From assembly GCA_035541935.1 (NCBI GenBank), contig DATKMJ010000037.1:1-59431 (forward strand): DNA of 59,431 nt, written 5' to 3'. Both the position numbers and the translations under genes were made by a program. This document shows, piece by piece, positions 9,843-19,667 of this stretch (position 1 is the stretch's first letter; each line of letters starts with the position of its first letter). Under the pieces are notes generated by a model that worked only from the letters and a program-made list of their open reading frames with translations, made no database searches and was not told the DNA's origin. This stretch comes from Candidatus Binatia bacterium. Its GTDB lineage: Bacteria > Vulcanimicrobiota > Vulcanimicrobiia > Vulcanimicrobiales > Vulcanimicrobiaceae.

Positions 9843-11396
9843 GTGAAGTCCCGCAGCGAGAAGTACGCGGAGCTACGGGCGAAGCGCGAGCAGTCGCTGG
9901 TTCCAGCCGGCGCCGACGCCGTCGTCAAGCAGCACGAGCGCGGAAAACGAACCGCGCGCGAGCGCGTCGAGGCGTTGGTCGACGAGGGTTCCTTCGTCGA
10001 GTTCGATCGTTTCGTCGTGCACCGCACCAACGCGTTCGGTCTCGACGAGAAGGAGTTTCTGGGCGACGGCGTCGTCACCGGCCGCGCGACGATCGACGGT
10101 CGCCAGGTCTTTCTCTTCTCGCAGGATTTCACGGTGCTCGGCGGGTCGCTCGGCGAGGCCTTCGCCGAGAAGATCTGCAAGGTCATGGACCTCGCCGTGC
10201 GCACCGGATCGCCGCTGATCGGCATCAACGATTCGGGCGGCGCGCGCATTCAAGAGGGCGTCGTCTCGCTCGGCGGCTACGCCGAGATATTCTGGCGCAA
10301 CGTGCAGGCAAGCGGCGTCATCCCGCAGATCAGCCTGATCGCGGGCCCGTGCGCCGGCGGCGCCGTCTACTCGCCGGCGATCACCGACTTCGTCTTGATG
10401 ACCGAGAAGATCTCGCAGATGTTCATCACCGGGCCGGAGATCATCAAAACGGTGACCGGCGAGGAAGTCTCGTTCGAGGAGCTCGGCGGCGCGACGACGC
10501 ACGCGACGCGCAGCGGCGTCGCCCATCTCGTCGCGAGCGACGAGGATCATCTCGTCGATATAACGCGCGCCCTCTTCTCCTTCATTCCGCAGAGCAACCG
10601 CGAAGCGCCGCCCTCCTTCGATTGCGACGACGATCCGCAGCGCGAGGTCGAGTCGCTCGACGAGCTCGTGCCCGACGCTCCGAATAAACCGTACGACATG
10701 CACGCCGTCGTGGACGCGGTGGTGGATTACGGCGACTTCCTCGAAATCCAGCCGCTCTACGCGCCGAACGTCATCTGCGGCTTCGGCCGCGTCGACGGCC
10801 GCACGGTCGGCATCGTCGGCAATCAGCCGAACGTGCTCGCCGGCGTGCTCGACACGCGATCCTCCGTGAAGGCCGCGCGCTTCGTCCGCTTCTGCGACGC
10901 CTTCAACATCCCGCTCGTCACCTTCGTCGACGTTCCCGGCTTCCTACCCGGCACCGATCAAGAGTACGGCGGCATCATCTTGCACGGCGCGAAACTGCTC
11001 TACGCCTTCGCCGAAGCGACGGTGCCGAAGATCACGGTCATCACGCGCAAGGCGTACGGCGGCGCCTACGACGTTATGGCGAGCAAACACATCCGCGCCG
11101 ACGTCAACCTCGCCTGGCCGACCGCCGAGATCGCCGTCATGGGCGCCGAGGGAGCGGTAAAGACGATCTTCCGGCGCGAGTTGGCGTCGGCGAAGAACGA
11201 AGCCGCGAAGATGCAAGAACTGATCGATGAATATACCGAACGCTTCGCCAACCCGTATATCGCCGCGCAGCGAGGCTACGTGGACGACGTGATCGAAGCT
11301 CGCCGCACGCGCGGAGCGATTGCAACCGCGCTCGAGATGCTGCGCGAGAAGCGGGTGACGCGTCCCGATCGCAAGCACGGCAACATCCCGCTATGA
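9843..11396 (+). CDS. pccB: Propionyl/acyl-CoA carboxylase, carboxyltransferase (beta) subunit
   Basis: 517 residues from the GTG at 9843; an upstream ATG at 9708 would translate the SFDCAQDD repeats and is rejected. The chain begins [16 protein letters not shown] and carries the two crotonase-fold halves typical of the family. The first oxyanion hole is at [10 protein letters not shown] and [11 protein letters not shown]; the second includes [17 protein letters not shown] and [12 protein letters not shown]. It moves the carboxyl group from biotin to the acyl-CoA. First gene of an operon with FabI, biotin carboxylase-BCCP, mutase and epimerase, so propionyl-CoA is the likely substrate rather than acetyl-CoA. 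Confidence 0.93.
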   Translation: MKSRSEKYAELRAKREQSLVPAGADAVVKQHERGKRTARERVEALVDEGSFVEFDRFVVHRTNAFGLDEKEFLGDGVVTGRATIDGRQVFLFSQDFTVLGGSLGEAFAEKICKVMDLAVRTGSPLIGINDSGGARIQEGVVSLGGYAEIFWRNVQASGVIPQISLIAGPCAGGAVYSPAITDFVLMTEKISQMFITGPEIIKTVTGEEVSFEELGGATTHATRSGVAHLVASDEDHLVDITRALFSFIPQSNREAPPSFDCDDDPQREVESLDELVPDAPNKPYDMHAVVDAVVDYGDFLEIQPLYAPNVICGFGRVDGRTVGIVGNQPNVLAGVLDTRSSVKAARFVRFCDAFNIPLVTFVDVPGFLPGTDQEYGGIILHGAKLLYAFAEATVPKITVITRKAYGGAYDVMASKHIRADVNLAWPTAEIAVMGAEGAVKTIFRRELASAKNEAAKMQELIDEYTERFANPYIAAQRGYVDDVIEARRTRGAIATALEMLREKRVTRPDRKHGNIPL

Positions 11397-11418
11397 GCCC
11401 GAGAGGAAACCGCTGACT

Positions 11419-12234
11419 GTGAAACTGTTGGATGGCAAGCGCGCGCTGGTCACCGGCGTCGCGAACCGCTGGTCGATCGCCACGGGCGTCGCGCGCCGGC
11501 TCCACGAGCACGGCGCCGCGATCGTGCTGACGTATCAAGGCGAGCGCGTCCAGGACGAGGTCGAGAGGCTCGCTGCCGAGCTGGGCGGGGCGCCGGTGCT
11601 CGAGTGCGACGTCTCCAGCGACGCGTCGCTCGCCGCGATGCGCGCTGCGCTGGCCGCGCTGGGTCCGCTCGACGTGCTCGTGCACTCGATCGCCTTCGCC
11701 AACAAGGAAGACCTGGCCGGAAAGGTCTTCGACACGTCGCGCCCCGGCTTCGCGCTCGCGCTCGACGTCTCGGCCTACTCGCTGATCGCGCTCGTGAGCG
11801 CGCTGCGCGACTCTTTCAACGAAGGCGCTTCGATCATGGCGCTCACGTATCTCGGCGCGACGCAGATCGTGCCGAACTACAACCTCATGGGCATCGCCAA
11901 AGCAGCGCTCGAGGCGACCGTGCGATACGTCGCCTTCGATTTGGGCGATCGCGGCATTCGGGTCAACGCGATATCGGCGGGACCGATCAAGACCGCGAGC
12001 TCGCGTCAAGTCGGCGGCTTCTCGAAGATCCTCGACGTCGTGCCGCGCGTCGCGCCGCTACGCCGCAACGTTACGGCCGACGACGTTGGGAACATGGCCG
12101 TCTTCCTCGCCTCGGACCTTTCGACGGCGGTGACGGCCGACGTGCACTTCGTGGACGCGGGCTACCACGCGATGGGGATGTACCCGCCGTTGCCCTCCGA
12201 CACCGCCCAGGGTGACAAAGGCAATCGTAATTAA
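11419..12234 (+). CDS. fabI: Enoyl-[acyl-carrier-protein] reductase FabI
   Basis: 271 residues from GTG at 11419. Short-chain dehydrogenase fold with the FabI-specific cofactor loop GVANRWSIATGVA and the catalytic Tyr-Lys pair with six residues between (YNLMGIAK), then GIRVNAISAGPIKT. It performs the last reduction of each fatty-acid elongation round using NAD(P)H and is the target of triclosan and isoniazid-type drugs. Its position inside a methylmalonyl-CoA operon, 22 bases after the carboxyltransferase and overlapping the biotin carboxylase by 23 bases, is unusual; it may link carboxylated acyl-CoA flow to (branched) fatty-acid synthesis, which is inference. Confidence 0.95.
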   Translation: MKLLDGKRALVTGVANRWSIATGVARRLHEHGAAIVLTYQGERVQDEVERLAAELGGAPVLECDVSSDASLAAMRAALAALGPLDVLVHSIAFANKEDLAGKVFDTSRPGFALALDVSAYSLIALVSALRDSFNEGASIMALTYLGATQIVPNYNLMGIAKAALEATVRYVAFDLGDRGIRVNAISAGPIKTASSRQVGGFSKILDVVPRVAPLRRNVTADDVGNMAVFLASDLSTAVTADVHFVDAGYHAMGMYPPLPSDTAQGDKGNRN

Positions 12235-13882
12235 GAAAATTCTCGTCGCGAACCGCGGCGAGATCGCGGTGCGCGTCATCCGCACGGCGCGCGAGATGGG
12301 GATCGCCACCGTCGCCGTCTACTCCGAGGTCGACCGCGGCGCGCTCCACGTACAGCTCGCGGATGAGTCCTATCCGCTCGGGCCGCCCGCTCCGTCGCTG
12401 AGCTATCTCGACGCCGAGAAACTGATCGGCGTCGCACGCTCCGCAGGTGCCGACGCGGTACATCCGGGCTACGGCTTTCTAGCGGAGAACGCCGGCTTCG
12501 CGCGGCGCGTCGTCGCGGAAGGCTTGACGTGGATCGGCCCGCACGCGGATGCAATCGATGCGATGGGCGACAAGCTGCGCGCGCGGCGCGCGATGCACGA
12601 GGCCGGCGTGCCGCTCGTCCCCGGTGCGGTCGATCCGCTCGCGGACGTCGCCGCGGCGCAAGAGGCGGCGTGGCGATACGGTCTGCCGCTCGCGCTCAAG
12701 GCCGCCGCCGGCGGCGGGGGCAAGGGCCTCAAAGTCGCCCGCTCGCACGACGAGATCGCGTCGGCCTTCGAGACGGCGCGGCGAGAGGCCGAGGCATATT
12801 TCAAAGACGCGACCATCTACGCCGAGCGCTATCTCGAGAACCCCAAGCACGTCGAGTTACAGCTGCTCGCCGACAAACACGGCAACGTCGTTCACGTCGG
12901 AGAGCGCGACTGCTCGCTGCAACGCCGCCATCAAAAGCTCTGGGAGGAGGCGCCGGCCGCAATTGCCGCGAGCGTGCGCGAAGCGATGCGCGAGGCGGGC
13001 GCGCGCGCCGCACAGGCGATCCGGTACGACTCGGTCGGTACGATCGAGTTCCTCGTCGCCGGCGACGCCTTTTACTTTCTCGAGATGAACACGCGCATTC
13101 AAGTCGAGCACACCGTCACCGAAGCGATCTCGGGGCTCGATCTGATCCGCGAGCAGATACGCGTCGCCGCCGGCGAGCCGCTCGGTTACGCGCAGGGCGC
13201 GATCTCGTTTCGCGGCTGCGCGATCGAGGCCCGCGTCAACGCCGAAGATCCGGCGCAGGAGTTCCGCCCGGCTCCCGGCGCGATAACGGAGTATCGCGAG
13301 CCCGGCGGGCTCGGCATCCGCATCGACTCCGCGGCGTTTGCCGGATGGACGATCCCGGCCCAATACGATTCGCTGATCGCAAAGCTCGTCGTCTGGGCGC
13401 CCGATCGCGCCGGCGCGATCGCACGTCTCCGGCGCGCGATCGACGAGTACGTCGTCGAGGGCGTACCGACGACGCTTCCGCTGCTGCGCGCGCTCTGCGA
13501 CCACGGCGCCGTGCGGGACGGATCCTACGGCACGGCGACGCTCGAAGCGTTCGCGCGCGCGTGGGAGCCTCCGCAACGGGACGGGCGCGCGCCGCGGCGC
13601 GCTCCCCCGGTGGGACGCCGGACGGCGCCGCGTCTCGGATCGCTGCGCGGAGGCGGGGCCGCGACGACCGGAAACAGCATCGTTTCGCCAATGCACGGCC
13701 TCGTCGTCGAGATGCGCGTCGCGAAGGGCGATGCGGTAGCCGAAGGCGACATCGTCGCGGTCATCGAGGCGATGAAGATGATGAACGAGATTCGCGCGCA
13801 TCGGGGCGGCGCCGTTCGCGCCGTCGTCGCGGGTCCCGGATCGAGCGTCGAGCGCGGCACGCCGCTGGTCACCTTAGAATGA
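12212..13882 (+). CDS. pccA: Acyl-CoA carboxylase alpha chain: biotin carboxylase plus biotin carrier domain
   Basis: 556 residues from a GTG at 12212. Biotin carboxylase domain: [19 protein letters not shown], the glycine loop [26 protein letters not shown] and the carboxylase C-terminal domain to ~450. A proline/arginine-rich linker leads to a lipoyl-type biotin carrier with EAMKMMNE; the first lysine (~522) is the biotinylation site. It carboxylates biotin with ATP and bicarbonate and hands it to the beta subunit. Shorter than proteobacterial PccA (about 660 residues) because the BT linking domain is missing, so it resembles archaeal/actinobacterial-style alpha chains. Overlaps fabI and, by ATGA, the mutase gene. 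Confidence 0.93.
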   Translation: MTKAIVIKKILVANRGEIAVRVIRTAREMGIATVAVYSEVDRGALHVQLADESYPLGPPAPSLSYLDAEKLIGVARSAGADAVHPGYGFLAENAGFARRVVAEGLTWIGPHADAIDAMGDKLRARRAMHEAGVPLVPGAVDPLADVAAAQEAAWRYGLPLALKAAAGGGGKGLKVARSHDEIASAFETARREAEAYFKDATIYAERYLENPKHVELQLLADKHGNVVHVGERDCSLQRRHQKLWEEAPAAIAASVREAMREAGARAAQAIRYDSVGTIEFLVAGDAFYFLEMNTRIQVEHTVTEAISGLDLIREQIRVAAGEPLGYAQGAISFRGCAIEARVNAEDPAQEFRPAPGAITEYREPGGLGIRIDSAAFAGWTIPAQYDSLIAKLVVWAPDRAGAIARLRRAIDEYVVEGVPTTLPLLRALCDHGAVRDGSYGTATLEAFARAWEPPQRDGRAPRRAPPVGRRTAPRLGSLRGGGAATTGNSIVSPMHGLVVEMRVAKGDAVAEGDIVAVIEAMKMMNEIRAHRGGAVRAVVAGPGSSVERGTPLVTLE

Positions 13883-15450
13883 GGGACGTCAACGACTCCG
13901 GCATCCCGATCCGGCCCGTCTACGACGAGGTCGAGGGGGCGCACGATCTCGGCGAACCCGGAGCGTTTCCCTACGGACGCGGCATCCGAAAGGATATGTA
14001 CCGCGGGCGTCTCTGGACGATGCGGCAGTACGCCGGCTTCGGAACGGCCGCGGTTTCGAACGCGCGCTACCGTTATCTCTTGGAGCGCGGCCAGACCGGC
14101 CTCTCCGTCGCGTTCGACCTGCCGACGCAACTCGGCCTCGACTCCGATGCGCCGCAGGCTCGCGGGGAGGTCGGGAAAGTCGGCGTCGCGATCGACACGA
14201 TCGCCGACATGGAGACGCTCTTGCACGGGGTCCCGCTCGACCGCGTCACGGTCTCGATGACGATCAACGCACCGGCGTCGATCCTGCTGGCGCTGCTGCT
14301 CGCGGTCGCGCGCCGTCGCGGCATCCCGTTCGAGAGGCTCGGCGGCACCGTGCAGAACGACGTGCTCAAAGAGTACGTCGCGCGCGGCACCTACATCTAT
14401 CCGCCGGGGCCCTCGATGCGGCTCGTCACCGACGTCATGGCGTATTGCGCTCGAGAGGTTCCGCAGTGGAACGCGATCTCGATCTCGGGCTACCACATCC
14501 GCGAGGCCGGAGCGACCGCGGTCGAAGAGATCGCGTTCACGCTCTCCAACGGCAAGGCGTATCTGCGCGCGGCGCGCGACGCCGGGATTGCGCTCGACGA
14601 AGTCGCACCCCGCATCTCATTCTTCTGGAACGCGCACAACGATTTTTTCGAAGAGATCGCCAAGTTTCGCGCGGCGCGCTATCTTTGGGCGCACATCACG
14701 CGCGATGAATTCGGCTGCCGCGATCCGCGCTCGCAGATGCTTCGCTTCCACGCGCAGACGGGCGGCTCGACGCTCACCGCGCAAGAACCGGAGAACAACG
14801 TCGTTCGCGTGACGATCCAGGCGCTGGCGGCGGTCCTGGGCGGAACGCAATCGCTGCACACGAACGGAAAAGACGAAGCGCTCGCGCTGCCGACGGCCGA
14901 GAGCGCGAAGGTCGCGTTGCGGACGCAGCAGATCATCGCGTACGAATCGGGCGTCGCCGACGTCGTGGACCCGATCGCGGGATCGTACTACGTCGAGTCG
15001 TTGACGAACGAGTTGATCGGCCGGGCGCGCGCCGGCATCGAAGAGATCGACGCAATGGGCGGCAGCATCGCAGCGATCGAGAGCGGCTGGATGCAGGCTC
15101 GCATCGCCGATTCGGCCTACATCGCCCAACAGGCCGTCGAGCGCGGCGAGCGCGTCGTCGTCGGCGTCAACCGATTTGCGGAGAGCGAGGCGGGCGGCGA
15201 GATCGCGTTGCAACGAATAGACGAGCGCGTCGAGCGCGAGCAGGTCGAGCGCCTGGCCGCGTTTCGAGCCGGCCGCGATCGCTCGGCGATCGAGACGCAT
15301 CTCGCGCGGATCCGCTCCGCGGCGGGCGGTACGGAAAATCTCATGCCGCTGTTCGTCGACGCGGTCGATGCCGGCGTAACGCTCGGCGAGATCTGCGACG
15401 TGCTGCGCGACGTCTTCGGCACCTACCGTTCGAGAGAGGTGGTCGGTTAG
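13879..15450 (+). CDS. Methylmalonyl-CoA mutase, catalytic (alpha/large) subunit without B12 domain
   Basis: 523 residues starting at the ATG overlapping the previous stop (ATGA); an apparent much longer frame is only the shadow of the biotin carboxylase. The TIM-barrel mutase domain is complete: [67 protein letters not shown] and [18 protein letters not shown]. It lacks the cobalamin-binding domain (DXHXXG), as in split-type enzymes where a ~140-residue partner carries B12. That partner and the chaperone MeaB are not in the window. Converts (R)-methylmalonyl-CoA to succinyl-CoA; isobutyryl-CoA mutase is a possible alternative, less likely with an epimerase next door. Confidence 0.9.
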   Translation: MRDVNDSGIPIRPVYDEVEGAHDLGEPGAFPYGRGIRKDMYRGRLWTMRQYAGFGTAAVSNARYRYLLERGQTGLSVAFDLPTQLGLDSDAPQARGEVGKVGVAIDTIADMETLLHGVPLDRVTVSMTINAPASILLALLLAVARRRGIPFERLGGTVQNDVLKEYVARGTYIYPPGPSMRLVTDVMAYCAREVPQWNAISISGYHIREAGATAVEEIAFTLSNGKAYLRAARDAGIALDEVAPRISFFWNAHNDFFEEIAKFRAARYLWAHITRDEFGCRDPRSQMLRFHAQTGGSTLTAQEPENNVVRVTIQALAAVLGGTQSLHTNGKDEALALPTAESAKVALRTQQIIAYESGVADVVDPIAGSYYVESLTNELIGRARAGIEEIDAMGGSIAAIESGWMQARIADSAYIAQQAVERGERVVVGVNRFAESEAGGEIALQRIDERVEREQVERLAAFRAGRDRSAIETHLARIRSAAGGTENLMPLFVDAVDAGVTLGEICDVLRDVFGTYRSREVVG

Positions 15451-15842
15451 TGGAGATCGATCACGTCGCCGTCGTCGTCAAGGATCTGGAGGCCACGCTG
15501 CGTCTCTACACGCGCACCCTCGGCTTCAAGGAAGTCTACCGCGAGGTGATCTACGACCAAGGCGTCGAGGCGGTCGGCCTGCAAGCCGGCGACGCCTTCG
15601 TCGAACTGCTGCTGCCGCTCGACGAGGCTTCGCCGATCGCGCGTTACCGCGGCGACGCACCGAGCAGGCTGCACCACACGGCCTACCGCGTGCCGGACAT
15701 CGAGGCCGCGCTCGCAAAGCTGCGCTCGCAAGGCGTGCGCCTCATCGACGAGCGGCCGCGCAAAGGTGCACACGGTAGCTTGATTGCTTTCCTCCACCCG
15801 AAGGCGACGGACGGCGTACTCATCGAACTCGTCCAGCGTTGA
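15450..15842 (+). CDS. mce: Methylmalonyl-CoA epimerase
   Basis: 130 residues from a GTG that shares its G with the mutase stop. Two vicinal-oxygen-chelate beta-alpha repeats are visible: IDHVAVVVKDLEATLRLY near the start and LHHTAYRVPDIEAALAKL in the second half, with metal ligands H5-type, H in LHHTAY and the closing Glu in GVLIELVQ. It interconverts (S)- and (R)-methylmalonyl-CoA and supplies the mutase encoded just upstream. Length and motifs are typical. Confidence 0.93.
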   Translation: MEIDHVAVVVKDLEATLRLYTRTLGFKEVYREVIYDQGVEAVGLQAGDAFVELLLPLDEASPIARYRGDAPSRLHHTAYRVPDIEAALAKLRSQGVRLIDERPRKGAHGSLIAFLHPKATDGVLIELVQR

Positions 15843-16609
15843 TTTCGGGAATCCTCGATCGGCGCCGCCGCGCGCTGTTCTGGTCTACGATCGCATCGGC
15901 GGCCTTCCATATCACCTTCCTGACGCTCCTCTTCTACGCCGTGGCGCGTATCTTCGTTCCGCGCGGCACGCCCGAGGTCGTCATGCAGCGCACGGTGGTC
16001 ACGATTCAAACTGCGGCGCCGTCGACGCCGGCGCCGCAGCGCATCTCGCACCCGATCCATCAGCACGAGTCGTCGCCCGCGACGACGCCGCGCCACGAGC
16101 TAGTAAAGGAGGTCGTCGCGCAGGCTTCGCCCGAGCCGCCCCTGCACCGCGTCGTGGTTCCTTCGAGACTCGAGCGCGACGAAGCGGGCTTCGCGAAAGA
16201 AGTCGCGCAGCTCAACGCGCAGAACGACCCGCACGCGATTCCGACGATCGATCCCGCCTCGCGCGAGTCCACGAGCAAGACGTACGCGTTTCAGATCCCA
16301 TCGTCGCTGCGCGGCCAGACCGACGGAAACGGCATCATCACGCCGGTGCAGAGCTGGCACGATGCCGGCCGCGACTGCTACTACGGGCGCTACGAGTACA
16401 CGTATCCGGACGGGGCGACGGAGAGCGGAAACATCGTCTGGCCGTTCTGCTTCGAACCCGGATCGGATCCGTTCAAGCAGCCGCCGCACCCAATTCCGTT
16501 TCCCTTGCCGCCGATCGGCTTTCGATTGCCCTCGGACGCCTCGCTGCCGCCGATCGAGAAGAACGTCTACGAGCAGTGGGCCGGCAGCAACGGCGTCTCA
16601 GCGCCGTAG
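15839..16609 (+). CDS. Membrane-anchored periplasmic protein, TonB-N-like, unknown function
   Basis: 256 residues from a TTG overlapping the epimerase stop (TTGA). Residues ~10-38 are one transmembrane helix (FWSTIASAAFHITFLTLLF). A periplasmic linker rich in Pro, Thr and His follows, then a small globular domain with two cysteines (AGRDCYYGRYEYTYPDG ... VWPFCFEPG) and a proline-rich tail. The topology resembles TonB or energy-transducing proteins, but the C-terminal TonB fold was not recognised. Being translationally linked to mce may be only positional. Its last 12 bases overlap the convergent MarC gene. Confidence 0.7.
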   Translation: MISGILDRRRRALFWSTIASAAFHITFLTLLFYAVARIFVPRGTPEVVMQRTVVTIQTAAPSTPAPQRISHPIHQHESSPATTPRHELVKEVVAQASPEPPLHRVVVPSRLERDEAGFAKEVAQLNAQNDPHAIPTIDPASRESTSKTYAFQIPSSLRGQTDGNGIITPVQSWHDAGRDCYYGRYEYTYPDGATESGNIVWPFCFEPGSDPFKQPPHPIPFPLPPIGFRLPSDASLPPIEKNVYEQWAGSNGVSAP

Positions 16610-17230
16610 CAACGGCGTCGCTCCGAGCCCGTTGAGCACGAACTGCACGGCCAACGCGGCCAGAATGATGCCGAGCAGACGGCTGATGACGTGAATTCCG
16701 GTCGTCCCGATCACGCGCTGCAGGAGCGACGATCCGCGCATGCAGAGCCACGTCACGAAGAGCGCGGTCGCGTACGCCGCCGCGACGACGACGAGTTCGA
16801 GGCGATCCCCGTGCGAGAGATTCACGAGTAGCAGCACGGTCGCGATCGTTCCGGGACCTGCGATCATCGGGACCGCGAGCGGAAAGACCGCCGGGTTCTC
16901 TCCCGCGGCCGCCTCGCGTTCTTCGGCTTCGGTGCTCTTGGCTCGCGTTGGCCGCGCGAAGAGCATGTCGATCGCGATCAGGAAGAGCAGAATGCCGCCG
17001 GCGATCATGAAGGCCGGCAGCGTGATGCCGAGGTAATCGAGGATGACGCGGCCGACGACGCCCATGAAGACGATGACGCCGGTCGCGACCAGGACCGCCT
17101 GATCTATGATCTGATTCCGGCGCTGCGGCGAGACGCGCGCCGTCGTCCCGAGCGTCATCGGAATCATGCCGATCGGGTCGATGATCGTGAATGCGGTCGC
17201 GAATGCGGTGGCGACGAACCGGACGTCCAT
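16598..17230 (-). CDS. MarC family integral membrane protein
   Basis: 210 residues with about six transmembrane helices. The family signatures are present: FTIIDPIGMIPMTLGTT near the start, AFMIAGGILLFLIAIDM, and the central PLAVPMIAGPGTIATVLLL. Members (MarC, and archaeal SnatA) are proposed small neutral amino-acid transporters; the old antibiotic-resistance link of MarC is not supported by later work. Single gene, convergent with the preceding operon and divergent from the 2-hydroxyacid oxidase. Confidence 0.9.
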   Translation of the reverse strand: MDVRFVATAFATAFTIIDPIGMIPMTLGTTARVSPQRRNQIIDQAVLVATGVIVFMGVVGRVILDYLGITLPAFMIAGGILLFLIAIDMLFARPTRAKSTEAEEREAAAGENPAVFPLAVPMIAGPGTIATVLLLVNLSHGDRLELVVVAAAYATALFVTWLCMRGSSLLQRVIGTTGIHVISRLLGIILAALAVQFVLNGLGATPLLRR

Positions 17231-17251
17231 GCTGCGACAGGGTATCGTTTA

Positions 17252-18421
17252 ATGAAGGCAAACGTCAAGCGCGTGAACCGCGCGGTCAACGTCGCCGACC
17301 TGCGCCGGCTCGCCGAGCGGCGGCTTCCGCGCGTCGTCTTCGATTATATCGACGGGGGCGCCGACGGCGAGGCGACGATGCGCGAGAACTGCCGGGTATT
17401 CGAACGCGTGACGTTCCAGCCGCGCAACGCCGTGGCGAACGCAGCCTGCAACCTCCGCACGACGGTCCTGGGTACGCAACTCGAGCTGCCCTTCTTGCTC
17501 GCCCCCGTCGGCAGCAGCCGGCTCTTCTATCCGCGCGGCGAGTGCGCCGTCGCGGCGCAAGCCGCGGCCGCGGGAACGGCGTACGTCCTCTCGACGCTCT
17601 CGGGCTGCCGTCTCGAGGAGGTCCGGGCCGCGTCGAGCGGACCGCTCTGGTATCAACTCTATTTGATCGGCGGACGCGACGTCGCGAGCGCGGCGATCGC
17701 CCGCGCGCGCGACGCCGGCTATCGTGCGCTCGCCGTCACGATCGACACCGCCGTGTCCGGGCAGCGCGAACGCGACGTTCGCAACGGAGCGAAAGAGCTT
17801 TTGAGCGGAACGCTTTCCGAGAGGCTGCCCTACGTGGCGCAGATCGCCGCTCGCCCGCGATGGCTCTTCGGTTTCTTGCAAGACGGCGGTTTGATGAGTT
17901 TTCCCAACGTCGTAATTGACGGGAAGCCCATGCCGTACGCGGACGTCGGCGCGGCGCTCGAACGCTCGACGGTCTCCTGGAGCGATCTCGGCTGGATTCG
18001 CGAGATTTGGCGCGGTCCGATCGTGATCAAGGGCGTGATGACGCCGCACGACGCGCGGCTCGCCGTCGAGGCGGGAGCCGACGCGATCGTCGTCTCGAAC
18101 CACGGCGGGCGTCAGCTCGACGGCGTCGCGTCGACGCTGCGCGCGCTCCCCGCCATCGTTGCGGCCGCGGGCGGACGGACGGAGATTCTCCTCGACGGAG
18201 GGATTCGGCGCGGAAGCGACGTCGTGAAGGCGCTCTGCCTCGGCGCTCGCGCGGTGCTGATCGGCCGTGCCTACGCCTACGGTCTCGGCGCCGCGGGAGG
18301 CGCCGGCGTCGCCCGAGCCATCGAGATCCTGCGCGAGGGCATCGTGCGGACGCTCCGGTTGATCGGCTGTCACGACGTCGGCGCACTCGACGCGTCGTAC
18401 GTCGAGTACGAGCGCTTGTAA
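17252..18421 (+). CDS. FMN-dependent alpha-hydroxy-acid oxidase/dehydrogenase (LldD-like)
   Basis: 389 residues with the full TIM barrel of the family: RRLPRVVFDYIDGGADGE, the FMN segment LAPVGSSRLFYP, WYQLYLIGGRD, IVIKGVMTPHDARLA and the catalytic base motif SNHGGRQLDG, then DGGIRRGSDVVKAL. These enzymes oxidise L-lactate, glycolate, mandelate or similar acids to 2-oxo acids using FMN, passing electrons to quinone, cytochrome or oxygen. Substrate cannot be told from the sequence; no lactate permease or glycolate operon is adjacent. Appears monocistronic. Confidence 0.92.
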   Translation: MKANVKRVNRAVNVADLRRLAERRLPRVVFDYIDGGADGEATMRENCRVFERVTFQPRNAVANAACNLRTTVLGTQLELPFLLAPVGSSRLFYPRGECAVAAQAAAAGTAYVLSTLSGCRLEEVRAASSGPLWYQLYLIGGRDVASAAIARARDAGYRALAVTIDTAVSGQRERDVRNGAKELLSGTLSERLPYVAQIAARPRWLFGFLQDGGLMSFPNVVIDGKPMPYADVGAALERSTVSWSDLGWIREIWRGPIVIKGVMTPHDARLAVEAGADAIVVSNHGGRQLDGVASTLRALPAIVAAAGGRTEILLDGGIRRGSDVVKALCLGARAVLIGRAYAYGLGAAGGAGVARAIEILREGIVRTLRLIGCHDVGALDASYVEYERL

Positions 18422-18518
18422 CCAGCTCGGTTTAGGTGGGGGAGCGAGCCGGCGCTTCCCGAATCTCGAGGCTCTGGGATTTCCCCTCGTTCCGGTTACC
18501 GCTAAGGAGGCTTATCAA

Positions 18519-19610
18519 ATGCGATCGTTCTCGACGGCCGCGTGCGCTCTCGTCGCCGCGGCTCTACTCGCCGGCTGCTCCGGAAACACGTCCCAAATGA
18601 CGCCGGCGGGGCCAAGCACCGTCGGCCAGCTATCGAAGAGCTCGCACCACCACAATCAAAGACCGCACTGGACCTACCCGGCAAACCTGTGGGACAACCG
18701 GGACGCGGTCGTTCCGAGCTATCGAGAGCGGCTCAATTCGCTTCGCTATAACGGCGGCGCGACCGGCGGTATCTACGTCAACCAGTTCTATGGAACGGCA
18801 ATCAACGGCTACGAGCACAAGAACACGGCGAACAACCCGCCGATCTGCACGGTTTCGACCGGCGCCGTCGACATCAACGGAATCTCCGTTGACGGCAAAG
18901 GGAACCTCATCACGCCGTACGGCGAAGGCTACACCGGTTACGGAAGCATCGTCGTCTGGCAGGGACCCGGGATGTGCGGAACGATGCTCGGAAGCGTCAC
19001 CGACACGTACGGACAGCCCTCCGATGCGTACAGTTTCGATGCGCAGAACGGGACGATCGTCGTCGCGAACATCTTCGACACCGGCGGCGCGGCCGGCAGC
19101 GTCTCGGTCTGCACGCTCTCAGGCGGCTGCACCGCGAATCTCACCAACGCGGGGATGTACAAAGTCGCCGGCGTCGCGATGGACAAGAAGGGCAACTGCT
19201 GGGCTTCGGCCGAGGACTACTCGGCAACCGCGACCCTGACGTACTTCGCGGGCTGCACCGGATCCGGCGAAGCGGCAACGGGGTTCATGAACCTTGACTA
19301 CGGCGGCCTCGACTTCGATAAGAACGGCAATCTCCTCTCGGTCGACAAGACGGGGCAACAGCTGTGGGTCTACTCGGGATGCAACCCGAAGTGCACCGTC
19401 GTCGGCGGCCCGTTCCCGCTCGAGGGCGAGTCGGTATTCGGGGCGGTGAACAAACAGTCCATGGCGTTCGTCGCCGGCGACACCGGAAACGGAACGGCCG
19501 ACGTCTACTACTACAGTCCCACCTCGCTGACGTACTGGTACAGCATCAGCAACGGCCTGACCGCGAGCGAGACGGTCGAAGGCGTGGATTACAACCCGAG
19601 CTCGAAGTAA
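18519..19610 (+). CDS. Lipoprotein with beta-propeller-like body, paralogue A
   Basis: 363 residues beginning with a lipoprotein signal (ALVAAALLAGC, lipobox LAGC) and a strong AAGGAGG site. The mature part has repeated short units such as GGIYVNQFYG, SVDGKGNLITP, VAMDKKGNCWAS and DFDKNGNLLSV, which look like NHL/SMP-30-type propeller blades, plus conserved cysteine pairs (e.g. CTLSGGCTANLTN). A close paralogue lies at 21339-22415, and the two flank the Cyc2-like/CuA pair. Function unknown; surface-attached or periplasmic binding protein is the best guess. Followed by a strong terminator. Confidence 0.8.
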   Translation: MRSFSTAACALVAAALLAGCSGNTSQMTPAGPSTVGQLSKSSHHHNQRPHWTYPANLWDNRDAVVPSYRERLNSLRYNGGATGGIYVNQFYGTAINGYEHKNTANNPPICTVSTGAVDINGISVDGKGNLITPYGEGYTGYGSIVVWQGPGMCGTMLGSVTDTYGQPSDAYSFDAQNGTIVVANIFDTGGAAGSVSVCTLSGGCTANLTNAGMYKVAGVAMDKKGNCWASAEDYSATATLTYFAGCTGSGEAATGFMNLDYGGLDFDKNGNLLSVDKTGQQLWVYSGCNPKCTVVGGPFPLEGESVFGAVNKQSMAFVAGDTGNGTADVYYYSPTSLTYWYSISNGLTASETVEGVDYNPSSK

Positions 19611-19637
19611 GACGGCTCCAGCGTCCCTTGCCTACGA

Positions 19638-19667
19638 CGGGGTGTCCGGTTCTCACCGGGCACCCCG
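19638..19667 (+). terminator. Intrinsic terminator after lipoprotein A
   Basis: CGGGGTGTCCGGT pairs with ACCGGGCACCCCG around a TCTC loop, followed by TTACTTTA. It lies between the convergent lipoprotein gene and the Cyc2-like gene and may serve both strands. Confidence 0.8.

Noticed and set aside
12529-13878. Very long open frame upstream of the methylmalonyl-CoA mutase
   Set aside because: Arginine-rich shadow of the biotin carboxylase gene in another frame; the mutase starts at the ATG at 13879.
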